This document shows positions 58,003-64,000 of a stretch of DNA of 64,000 bases, one piece after another. The notes below the pieces were generated by a model, which saw only the letters and a list, made by a program, of their open reading frames with translations, was not told the DNA's origin and searched no databases. The stretch is from CAZLIC01 sp964559535 (GTDB lineage Bacteria > Pseudomonadota > Alphaproteobacteria > Rhodobacterales > Rhodobacteraceae), in NCBI GenBank assembly GCA_964559535.1, contig CAZLIC010000005.1, positions 1 through 64,000 on the forward strand, read 5' to 3'. Within the stretch, counting starts at the first letter, position 1. Each line of letters starts with the position of its first letter. A program made the translations under genes and the position numbers.

Positions 58003-59734
58003 CGGCGCTGTCTCCCTCCGCCGCGGCACGCCCGGCCAGGAACGCGGCCACGAACCCGCGCCCAAGCGCGGCCCGCAACGCCGCATCATCGACCTCGCCG
58101 AACCCTGCGACCAACATTGCCGACAGCTCTTCCATCGACCCCGCCGCGTCGACCATGGCCTCGACCTTCAGCATCATGCTGCCGACCGCATCCCCTGCCT
58201 CCACCGCCATCCGATCGGCAAGCAGCGCCATCAAGTCCGGCGCACCCACCGGCCCCTCTGCGGCCATGGTCAGAACCCCCCGATTTTTGCCCCGTGGGGC
58301 GCCTTCGGCTTCGGGGGCGGTCTTCCCCCGCGCAAGGGGCGCACCACCTTTAAAAACGGCTCGTTTCCGCTTTAACGCGCGTCCTGCCGCCGCGGGGTCG
58401 GGTGCAGGGTCGCCCGGCGGGGTGTCGCCCCCCGAATCCGGCCCCGAATCCGGCCCCGCCGCCGGTCCGAGGACGGCCTCGTCGCCCTGCGGCTCGGGCA
58501 CGCCGAACTTGTCGCGGACCCAGTTTTCCGGAACGCGCAGGCCGCGGTCGATGAACGGCGACAGCGCCTCGGCCAGCGCCTTGAGGTTTTCCTCCTCGGG
58601 CCGCTCGATCTTCAGCCGCGGGAACCGGTTGAACGCCGCACCGCGGTTCAGTCGGAACCAGGGACGGATCAGGTCGCGGTTCAGGATCGCGGCCAGCGCG
58701 CGGGCATCGGCGCGCTCGATGTCCTCCTGCACCTGCCGGTGCTCCTTGCCCGAGCCCAGCCCGCCGGTGACCGCGTCGGTCGTGGCGGTCTGGCCCAGCA
58801 CCAGCTTTGACACCTGCTGGTCGATCCAGTTCAGCCGTGCGGTGTACAGCTCGCCCGTCGCCGACAGCTGGCCCGACTGGATGAACTCGACCGTCATGGC
58901 CTCGGGGATGATCGCCGCGCAGTCGCCCGCGATGTTCGCCACCGCCCGGAACAGCGTGTCCTTGTCGGCCTCCGACGCGCCGGGGCCGAACTTGCCCACC
59001 CGCAGCGGCTGGCCGTAGGTCTGGATGAAGATCTGCGCGTCGCGTTCGGTGAACTTCTTGAACAGGTAAGACCACAGCGCGATCCGCCCCAGACCCGACC
59101 GCAGCGGCAGGCCCGACTTGGCGCCGATCCGGGCATGGATGAACTTGGCCGGCGGCAGGGCCAGCTCGGCACCGGAATCGCCCAGCATCACCGGCGTCTC
59201 CAGATCGTCGCGGGCAAAGCGGAACCAGCGCGGGTCGCGGCGCACCAGGCGCGCGGGCTCCCACACGCCGCCCGGGTTGTCCCAGACGATCTCGGTAAAG
59301 GAAAACCCCTTCGGCAGGCAGTCGAGGATGTCGAACAGCTCGTCCGCCAGCTCGTCGCGCTTCAGCCAGGCGCGGACAATCTCGGCGTCGGCCTCGTCCT
59401 CGGGGGCGTCGGACGCGGGCTCGACCAGGATGGGCAGCTGCGTGACCGATCGCCGCCGGGTGGCCATGACGCCCGCGTAATGCGGGTCGCGCTCCTCGGC
59501 GAATTCGAGCAGTTCCAGATACCGCACCGGCTCGCCCGCGTCGGCCTCGCGCAGGATGCCGCCCAGCCGCGCGGGCGTCAGGCCGTCGGCGGGATAGCCC
59601 GTGACCGGGCTGCGCACCGACCCGAACATCGGCCGCGCGATCTCGGCCTTCAGGCTGGCGGTCTTCAGGCTCGCGGTCGTCGGGCGGACGTGCGGTTGCC
59701 CGTCGGGGCCCAGCAGGCGCGGGGACAGGTCCAT
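57995..59734 (-). CDS. Mu gp29-like portal protein (DUF935)
   Basis: 579 residues. TPARLGGILREADAGEPVRYLELLEFAEERDPHYAGVMATRRRSV is the N-terminal DUF935 hallmark; ELFDILDCLPKGFSFTEIVWD and RFARDDLETP follow, then LRSGLGRIALWSYLFKKFTERDAQIFIQTYGQPLRVGKFGPGAS and the C-terminal NRDLIRPWFRLN. It forms the dodecameric DNA portal at one head vertex. A Pro/Gly/Asp-rich linker (about 425-460) leads to an Ala-rich C-terminal tail. Start ATG, 1 base after the small-gene stop. Confidence 0.92.
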   Translation of the reverse strand: MDLSPRLLGPDGQPHVRPTTASLKTASLKAEIARPMFGSVRSPVTGYPADGLTPARLGGILREADAGEPVRYLELLEFAEERDPHYAGVMATRRRSVTQLPILVEPASDAPEDEADAEIVRAWLKRDELADELFDILDCLPKGFSFTEIVWDNPGGVWEPARLVRRDPRWFRFARDDLETPVMLGDSGAELALPPAKFIHARIGAKSGLPLRSGLGRIALWSYLFKKFTERDAQIFIQTYGQPLRVGKFGPGASEADKDTLFRAVANIAGDCAAIIPEAMTVEFIQSGQLSATGELYTARLNWIDQQVSKLVLGQTATTDAVTGGLGSGKEHRQVQEDIERADARALAAILNRDLIRPWFRLNRGAAFNRFPRLKIERPEEENLKALAEALSPFIDRGLRVPENWVRDKFGVPEPQGDEAVLGPAAGPDSGPDSGGDTPPGDPAPDPAAAGRALKRKRAVFKGGAPLARGKTAPEAEGAPRGKNRGVLTMAAEGPVGAPDLMALLADRMAVEAGDAVGSMMLKVEAMVDAAGSMEELSAMLVAGFGEVDDAALRAALGRGFVAAFLAGRAAAEGDSAGG

Positions 59735-59735
59735 G

Positions 59736-59936
59736 TCAGCTTCCTTCCATGTGGCGGGTCCGCGCGCGGATGGTCACCCTCGGGATCCGTGCGGGGCCGC
59801 CGGTCTCGTCGAAGATGCGCTCGATCAGCGTGTCGATCTCGACAACCCTGCCCTGTGCCGACACGAGGATTGCCGCAGCCACGGCGGGGCGCCGCGTCAG
59901 GCCGGGCCAGCGGTCAACGGCTTCGGCGGCCGTCAT
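59736..59936 (-). CDS. Small winged-helix-like phage protein
   Basis: 66 residues. TAAEAVDRWPGLTRRPAVAAAILVSAQGRVVEIDTLIERIFDETGGPARIPRVTIRA resembles a compact winged-helix of the OmpR C-terminal kind, where LIERIF and RVTIRA would be the recognition helix and wing. No known family confirmed. ATGA overlap with the esterase gene and one base before the portal start. It could regulate late genes or simply be structural. Confidence 0.5.
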   Translation of the reverse strand: MTAAEAVDRWPGLTRRPAVAAAILVSAQGRVVEIDTLIERIFDETGGPARIPRVTIRARTRHMEGS

Positions 59937-61549
59937 GCCGCCGTCCCCCAGCGCCACTGGTTCCAGGCCCGCGCCTTCGCCAGATAGGCCGCGTCGGGCG
60001 TGGTGTTGGTGAACCAGAACTCGGCGATGCCGCAGGCCGCGAAGAACAGGTCGCCGCCGCCGTAGAACAAGACGCCCAGCGAAGTGCGGTCGAGATCGGC
60101 CGTCCCGAACGCGCCGCCCGCGTAAGGCACCTTCGCGCCGGTCACCCCGTCCACCGTGCCGGTGACGCCCGCCGCATCCGAGGCCTGCGCGAAGTGCCGC
60201 AGCACGTTGCCGCCTGCCGCCGCCGTCGCAAGCTCGGTCGGCCCGGTCACCACATCGGCATTGTTGCGCGCAAACCATTCCGCCCGTCCGGCGGCATTGA
60301 CCCGCAGCGCGGTGAACGGGAAAATGTTTCCCGCAGCGCCCTGCCCGATGGGCGCGCCCGCCCCGCTGCCCGGCGTCGTGACCCGCATCGCCGCGATCAG
60401 ACCCCACGCGGACCGCCCGTTGGTCAGGCCGGTGGTGCAGACCAGCTTGTCATCCACCCCGTCGAAGGCGGCCACGCGCAGGCTCAGCCCGTCGCCCGTG
60501 GTTTCCGTCACCAGCACCGGGCGGGCGCCCGCCACGCCCTGCGAAAACGGGCGCGGGGCGACGATGCCCCTGATCCCGTCGAACACGGTATCAACCGCAC
60601 CCGACACGACCGTGTTGCGCCAGTCGCCGGGGCGATACAGGTCGGTCGGAAAGATCGCGCTGCCGTTGACGAGGTCGTCCATCGGATGATCGCGGTTGGC
60701 GAACCGGCAATAGAACCGCTCGCCCTGAAGCATGTGCTGCGCCGCCGACAGGTGGACACCATCCGCAGCGCCGGGGGCGTACTGCGCATCGTCCATATAG
60801 ATCAGGTCGGTGTAGGCGTCCGCCGCAGCAATCGCCGCCTGCGCCGCCCGCAGCGTGGCAAGGTTGCTCGGGATGCCGCCGATGGATGCAGGCAGGCGCG
60901 CGATGGTCAGCCGCGATGTGGCCGAGCCGATGTTCGCGCGAACCCAGGCGATCAGCGCCGTCATGTCCGCCTGATAGGCCGCCGCCTCGGTGTTGTCTGT
61001 CGCCGACGAATAGCCCAGGTCGGTGACCATGTAGCTGACGCTGGGCACCTTGCCTTCCGCCGCCAGCGCCGCCTTGAACGCGGTCCACTGCGTCAGCATC
61101 GCCTCGCGGCAGCCGCCGGATACGCCCGGCCCCCAGTTCGCCACGGCGCCGAAGGTCGGCGAGGCGTTCGTGAACCGCGATCCGCCGATGCTGAACCCGA
61201 AATGATAGATCGTGCCGCTCGGGTTGTCGCGCAGCCAGAACCGGTCGAACTCGCCCTTCCAGCCGACGGTGTTCGTGAACGCCGGGTCGATGAACCCGAT
61301 GCCGGGTTGGGCTTCCATGATGCCGGGCACCAGCGTCCGGATCGTCCCCGTCGGCGCATCCCAGATTTTGGCGCGAGCGCTGGACGCAAGGCCAGGGTGA
61401 CCGGTGATTTCGGTCGCGTCATTGCGCGCGCCGGTGCTGTTGGACTGCCCGAAGGTGATGACAACGGGAACGGGCGTGAGGCCACCCGACCGGCGCCACC
61501 CGCGCGGCGCACGTGTCAGCCGCGCGGCATGGCGGACGGCCTCACGCAC
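59933..61549 (-). CDS. SASA/GDSL-type carbohydrate esterase with LamG-like C-terminal domain
   Basis: 538 residues. ITFGQSNSTGAR near residue 32 carries the G-Q-S-N catalytic-serine motif of sialate O-acetylesterase-like (SASA, DUF303) enzymes, and DGVHLSAAQHM near 260 the D-x-x-H pair, so the SGNH triad looks complete. The C-terminal ~200 residues are beta-rich and read as a concanavalin/LamG-like lectin (FDGVDDKLVCTTGL, SAWGLIAAMRV, FFAACGIAEFWFTN). It should bind and deacetylate a surface polysaccharide. GTG start shares 8 bases with the previous gene. No signal peptide is present, so it would be virion-bound or cytoplasmic. Confidence 0.75.
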   Translation of the reverse strand: MREAVRHAARLTRAPRGWRRSGGLTPVPVVITFGQSNSTGARNDATEITGHPGLASSARAKIWDAPTGTIRTLVPGIMEAQPGIGFIDPAFTNTVGWKGEFDRFWLRDNPSGTIYHFGFSIGGSRFTNASPTFGAVANWGPGVSGGCREAMLTQWTAFKAALAAEGKVPSVSYMVTDLGYSSATDNTEAAAYQADMTALIAWVRANIGSATSRLTIARLPASIGGIPSNLATLRAAQAAIAAADAYTDLIYMDDAQYAPGAADGVHLSAAQHMLQGERFYCRFANRDHPMDDLVNGSAIFPTDLYRPGDWRNTVVSGAVDTVFDGIRGIVAPRPFSQGVAGARPVLVTETTGDGLSLRVAAFDGVDDKLVCTTGLTNGRSAWGLIAAMRVTTPGSGAGAPIGQGAAGNIFPFTALRVNAAGRAEWFARNNADVVTGPTELATAAAGGNVLRHFAQASDAAGVTGTVDGVTGAKVPYAGGAFGTADLDRTSLGVLFYGGGDLFFAACGIAEFWFTNTTPDAAYLAKARAWNQWRWGTAA

Positions 61550-61859
61550 AGCTGACCGAGGCGAGCATGTCGCGGCTCTGCGTCAGCCCCCAGAGATAGC
61601 CCGCCTGGCCGGAATCGAGCACCCCGGGGAAATGCGTCGACAGGGGCGTGCCCGCGTCGAGGCCCGCCGTGTAGCCACCCTGGCATTCCAGGCCGCCAAT
61701 CATCTGCGCGGGCGTGGGCGCCACGTTCGCGACCGTCGCCTGCACCAGGACCGATCCCGCGCCGCGCGCCTGGACGCGGGCGGACACCTTCGGATCGCCC
61801 GGGGTCAGCGCCGTGACGGCGCCCGGCACCAGCGGCACATCGGTATGGATTTTCGGCAT
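61542..61859 (-). CDS. Unknown small virion-type protein upstream of the esterase
   Basis: 105 residues, beta-rich: PLVPGAVTALTPGDPKVSARVQARGAGSVLVQATVANVAPT is followed by a region containing Gly-rich and aromatic strands (GYTAGLDAGTPLSTHFPG, GYLWGL) and ends SVSCA. The AAGGAGAG element 6 bases before the ATG is one of the strongest ribosome-binding sites in the prophage, fitting a protein made in large amounts. It may be an anchor or capsid-decoration unit for the esterase encoded next; this is inference. Confidence 0.5.
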   Translation of the reverse strand: MPKIHTDVPLVPGAVTALTPGDPKVSARVQARGAGSVLVQATVANVAPTPAQMIGGLECQGGYTAGLDAGTPLSTHFPGVLDSGQAGYLWGLTQSRDMLASVSCA

Positions 61860-61869
61860 AGCTCTCTCC

Positions 61870-63528
61870 TTACATGATCCCGCCGCGCAGGCGGGCGCCC
61901 AGCGGCTGGCGCCAGGTGCCCGACCGGCCGTCGTCGCTCTCGGCAAACATGAACCCCCGCCCCGCCGCCGCGCCTTGCGTCACGGGGCGGTAGGCGTATT
62001 CGCCCCAGGGCAGGCGGCTGGCCCAATGCGCCAGCGCCAGGCCGATGGCATGGTCGCCGTGCCGCTTGCGGCCCGTCTCGCCCTCGCGCAGGGCGGGCAC
62101 ACGGGCGATGCCGCGGACCAGCTTGACCGCGCGCAGATCCGACAGGTGGTCGGAGTCCTTGATCAGCCGGATCATGTCGTCCTCGAACGCGGCCTTCAGC
62201 GGCGGCATCTCCAGCCGGTACCACTCCTCGGTGAACTTCACCGCGATCACGAGGCCCGAGCCCGACAGCGGGTCCTCGCGCAGCCCGAAGATGCGGCCGA
62301 GGTCCTCGGCCACCGTCCAGCCCATGCCGGTCGCGTCAAAGGCCGCGGCGACCAGCCGCGACCGGACGTGGCCCATGACCCGCCTGGCGATCAGCTTCTG
62401 CTCGTCGCCGGGCACGCCGCGCAGCTCGTAGGCCAGCGCCTCGCGCCGCCGCAGGTTCGCCTCGATCGCCAACAGCGAACTGGCGGTCAGGTCGACGTGG
62501 CGGGCAAAGTCCGACCCGAAGGCAAAGCGCGGCGTCAGATCCAGCGCCTCAAGCTGCTCCTGCAGCTCCTCCAGGAACGGCGCCATCATCGAATCCCGCT
62601 CGAGCTTCGAGCGGTGCAGGAAATCCCGCGGCAGTTCCAGCCGCAGCACCTTGGCCGTTTCGGTCATCCGCGCCTCGATCAGCGGCGACGGCAGCCAGGC
62701 GCCCGAGGTCAGCGACGGCACGCAATACAGTTCCTCGTCCGCGTTGTCGCGGTAGAAGTCCATCATCGACTGGCGCCAGGCGGCTTCGGCCTCGGGCGAC
62801 CACGCCTTGCCGGTGACCAGGCAGATGCGCTGGAACAGTCCGTCCTTCAGCGCGTCGTCAAAGGTGATCCGGACATGGCCGAACTTCGACCGCTGCGCCA
62901 GGATTTCCTGAATCTGGGCATTGAAGGGATTTTCCGCGCCCAGGTGGGTGGAACACACCACCACCTGACCACCCCACATCAGGAACGCGAGCGCGGCTTT
63001 CAGAAGGGCTTCAAGGTCATCGACAAAGGCCGCCTCGTCGATGATCACCACGCCCTGCTTGCCGCGCAGGCCGCGCGGGGCCGAGGACAGCGCGATGATC
63101 TCGAAGCCGGAATCGAACCGGATGCGGAAGGCGTTGATCGCCTTGTCGCCGTCGCCCTTCTCGAACAGCACCTCCTCGGCGGCACCCGCGGCAATGTCGA
63201 AGGCGCGGGCCCACATGGCGCAGGCGTCGACGAACTCGCGCGTCATCTCGCGGGCATAGCTGATGTACATCACGTCCATCCCGCCCGCCGCCTTGCGCCG
63301 CCCGGCCCGCAGCACGGCATAGGCCGCCAGCCCCCAGGTCAGCCCGATGCGGCGGCTCTTCTCCACGAAAAGCACCGGCATTGCCGAACTGTCCAGCAGC
63401 CCGACCACCCGGCGCTGGTAGGGCAGAAGGACGGCCGGCAGCCCGACCTTGGCCACGACATCGGGCATGACCGCGGTCGATTCCGCCCGCAGGCGCGCCC
63501 AGTCCGCTTCGGTGACAGGGGCGGTCAT
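61870..63528 (-). CDS. Mu gp28-like terminase large subunit
   Basis: 552 residues. Modified Walker A FVEKSRRIGLTWG (about 55-67), Walker B GVVIIDEAAFVDD (about 170-182), coupling motif CSTHLGAENPF, and the nuclease domain starting with FAFGSDFARHVDLTAS (about 345-360) with the first catalytic Asp, and later HGDHAIGLALAHWA (about 500) with the last. This is the packaging motor and DNA-cutting enzyme of Mu-like phages. TAA stop; ATG overlaps the gp27 stop. Confidence 0.93.
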   Translation of the reverse strand: MTAPVTEADWARLRAESTAVMPDVVAKVGLPAVLLPYQRRVVGLLDSSAMPVLFVEKSRRIGLTWGLAAYAVLRAGRRKAAGGMDVMYISYAREMTREFVDACAMWARAFDIAAGAAEEVLFEKGDGDKAINAFRIRFDSGFEIIALSSAPRGLRGKQGVVIIDEAAFVDDLEALLKAALAFLMWGGQVVVCSTHLGAENPFNAQIQEILAQRSKFGHVRITFDDALKDGLFQRICLVTGKAWSPEAEAAWRQSMMDFYRDNADEELYCVPSLTSGAWLPSPLIEARMTETAKVLRLELPRDFLHRSKLERDSMMAPFLEELQEQLEALDLTPRFAFGSDFARHVDLTASSLLAIEANLRRREALAYELRGVPGDEQKLIARRVMGHVRSRLVAAAFDATGMGWTVAEDLGRIFGLREDPLSGSGLVIAVKFTEEWYRLEMPPLKAAFEDDMIRLIKDSDHLSDLRAVKLVRGIARVPALREGETGRKRHGDHAIGLALAHWASRLPWGEYAYRPVTQGAAAGRGFMFAESDDGRSGTWRQPLGARLRGGIM

Positions 63529-64000
63529 CGCGCCGCCTCGGGTGTCAGCGCGATGCCAAGGATCTGCGCCTTGATCGTCTCGGCCGTCTCGGCCGACATG
63601 CCGCGCGCCTTGCGCACCTCGTCCACGGCCTCCGACAGCCGCTCGGCCGTGCGCTTGTCTTCCTTGGCCTTGCGGTCGGACGACAGGTTCTGCGCCCCTT
63701 GCGCGGCGCGCAGCGCCTCGGCCAGCGCCTTGATGTCCTTTGCCTCCAGCGCGTCCTGGCTGTCGCCCAGGGCATAGAAGACCGCGCTCTTGATCAGCTC
63801 GGCCGACAGGACGGTCAGGTCATCGCTGGCCTTGGCGTCGTGCCGGTCGGCCAGCGCCCGGGTGATTGCTCGGGTCTCGTCCAGCCGCCGGGTCTGCCGC
63901 GCCTGCCGGATCGAATGCCGGTTGAAGCTCGAGAAGGACGGGATCACGAACTCCAGCTCGCCCCGCCGCTCGGCCATCAGCGCCTGGCACCTCGACACGA
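63525..64000 (-). CDS. Mu gp27-like protein (DUF3486), 5' end beyond window
   Basis: C-terminal 157 residues of a Mu gp27-like DNA-packaging protein, presumably the small terminase partner, directly upstream of gp28. FNRHSIRQARQTRRLDETRAITRALADRHDAKASDDLTVLSAELIKSAVFYAL and AKDIKALAEALRAAQGAQNLSSDRKAKEDKR are characteristic. The usual N-terminal helix-turn-helix is not in the window; the frame is still open at 64000, so the GTG at 63998 is not taken as the start. Confidence 0.85.
   Translation of the reverse strand, partial: VSRCQALMAERRGELEFVIPSFSSFNRHSIRQARQTRRLDETRAITRALADRHDAKASDDLTVLSAELIKSAVFYALGDSQDALEAKDIKALAEALRAAQGAQNLSSDRKAKEDKRTAERLSEAVDEVRKARGMSAETAETIKAQILGIALTPEAAR

Larger units (their letters stand above)
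37372..64000. mobile_element. Mu-like (transposable siphophage) prophage, right-hand portion; left part beyond window
   Basis: A minus-strand run of more than 26 kb with head genes of Mu type (gp27, gp28, DUF935 portal, gpF, gpG, protease/scaffold, gpT, gp35-, gp36- and gp37-like). The tail set (tail tube, frameshifted chaperone, tape measure, NlpC/P60, gpJ-like hub) is of the long flexible type and close to gene-transfer-agent tails. This mix is like RcapMu of Rhodobacter capsulatus, from memory. The early region with transposase A/B, repressor, and lysis genes would lie beyond 64000. The boundary is uncertain: somewhere between about 37350 and 37500. 37372 is chosen for TGAGGCCGGG, the first TG beyond the YbjN promoter region that could be a terminal dinucleotide. 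Confidence 0.85.

Noticed and set aside
37372..64000. The structural cluster as a gene transfer agent (RcGTA-like)
   Set aside because: Head genes are Mu type (DUF935 portal, gpF, gpG, gpT, gp28 terminase), and phage cargo such as a Dam methylase is present; only the tail resembles GTA.

Overview
The window is GC-rich DNA from an alphaproteobacterium, most likely a member of the Rhodobacteraceae. Grounds: dense stop/start-overlapping operons, the ribB-ribH-nusB and pcm-tolC gene orders, a PopZ-like DUF2497 protein, a DmdC-like acyl-CoA dehydrogenase beside LiuR-like MerR regulators, and a phage that resembles the Mu-like siphophages of Rhodobacter. No rRNA, tRNA, CRISPR array or insertion sequence was recognised.

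Chromosomal part, about 1-37.3 kb. First comes the end of a sugar ABC-transporter operon (binding protein, permease, ATPase and an unknown sugar-processing candidate). Next, on the minus strand, lie riboflavin genes (ribB with a degenerate RibA-like half, ribH) with nusB and a META-domain gene, then trmJ, TfoX-like and ThiE-like genes. From 7.6 to 13.6 kb are a LysR regulator, a DUF4267 membrane protein, a metallo-hydrolase/aminotransferase pair, an MsbA-type exporter and ygfZ. From 13.8 to 24.4 kb are a small conserved protein, a PopZ-like protein, pcm-tolC, a SsuABC-like importer whose permease converges on its ATPase, a GNAT enzyme, UspA, a class IV aminotransferase, a MATE pump and two thioesterases. 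From 24.5 to 33.2 kb is a fatty or branched acyl-CoA catabolic block: two tandem MerR regulators with a clear dyad operator, acyl-CoA dehydrogenase, GST, thiolase, two tandem cupins, an NTF2-like protein and a FadB-type fusion. A zinc-ribbon/CBS membrane protein, a 2-hydroxyacid dehydrogenase, a CsaA-like protein, proC and a YbjN-like gene complete the host part.

Prophage part, about 37.4 kb to beyond the right edge. This is a Mu-like transposable prophage read right to left. Head module: gp27, TerL gp28, portal gp29 (DUF935), gpF, virion morphogenesis gpG, protease/scaffold, cement protein, major head gpT, gp35-like. It continues with an Acb2/Tad1-like protein, gp36 and gp37. The tail module is of the flexible-tail type: tail tube, frameshifted tail-assembly chaperone, tape measure, minor tail proteins, NlpC/P60 peptidase, TipJ/gpJ hub and repeat-bearing fibre. 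The early region (repressor, transposase A and B) and lysis genes lie outside the window. Cargo sits at the right end (a Dam-type methylase, the DUF5131 three-Cys protein and its partner TcmP) and between terminase and portal (a SASA/GDSL-type esterase with a lectin-like tail).

The observations I rate highest are: (1) an in-phase canonical -1 slippery heptamer (T TTT TTC) in the tail chaperone gene, opening a 125-codon extension that has no start codon of its own; (2) a probable cyclic-nucleotide-sponge (Acb2/Tad1) protein among the head genes; (3) the Dam / three-Cys / TcmP group at the position where Mu carries its com-mom DNA-modification locus; (4) the esterase/lectin insertion in the head module.
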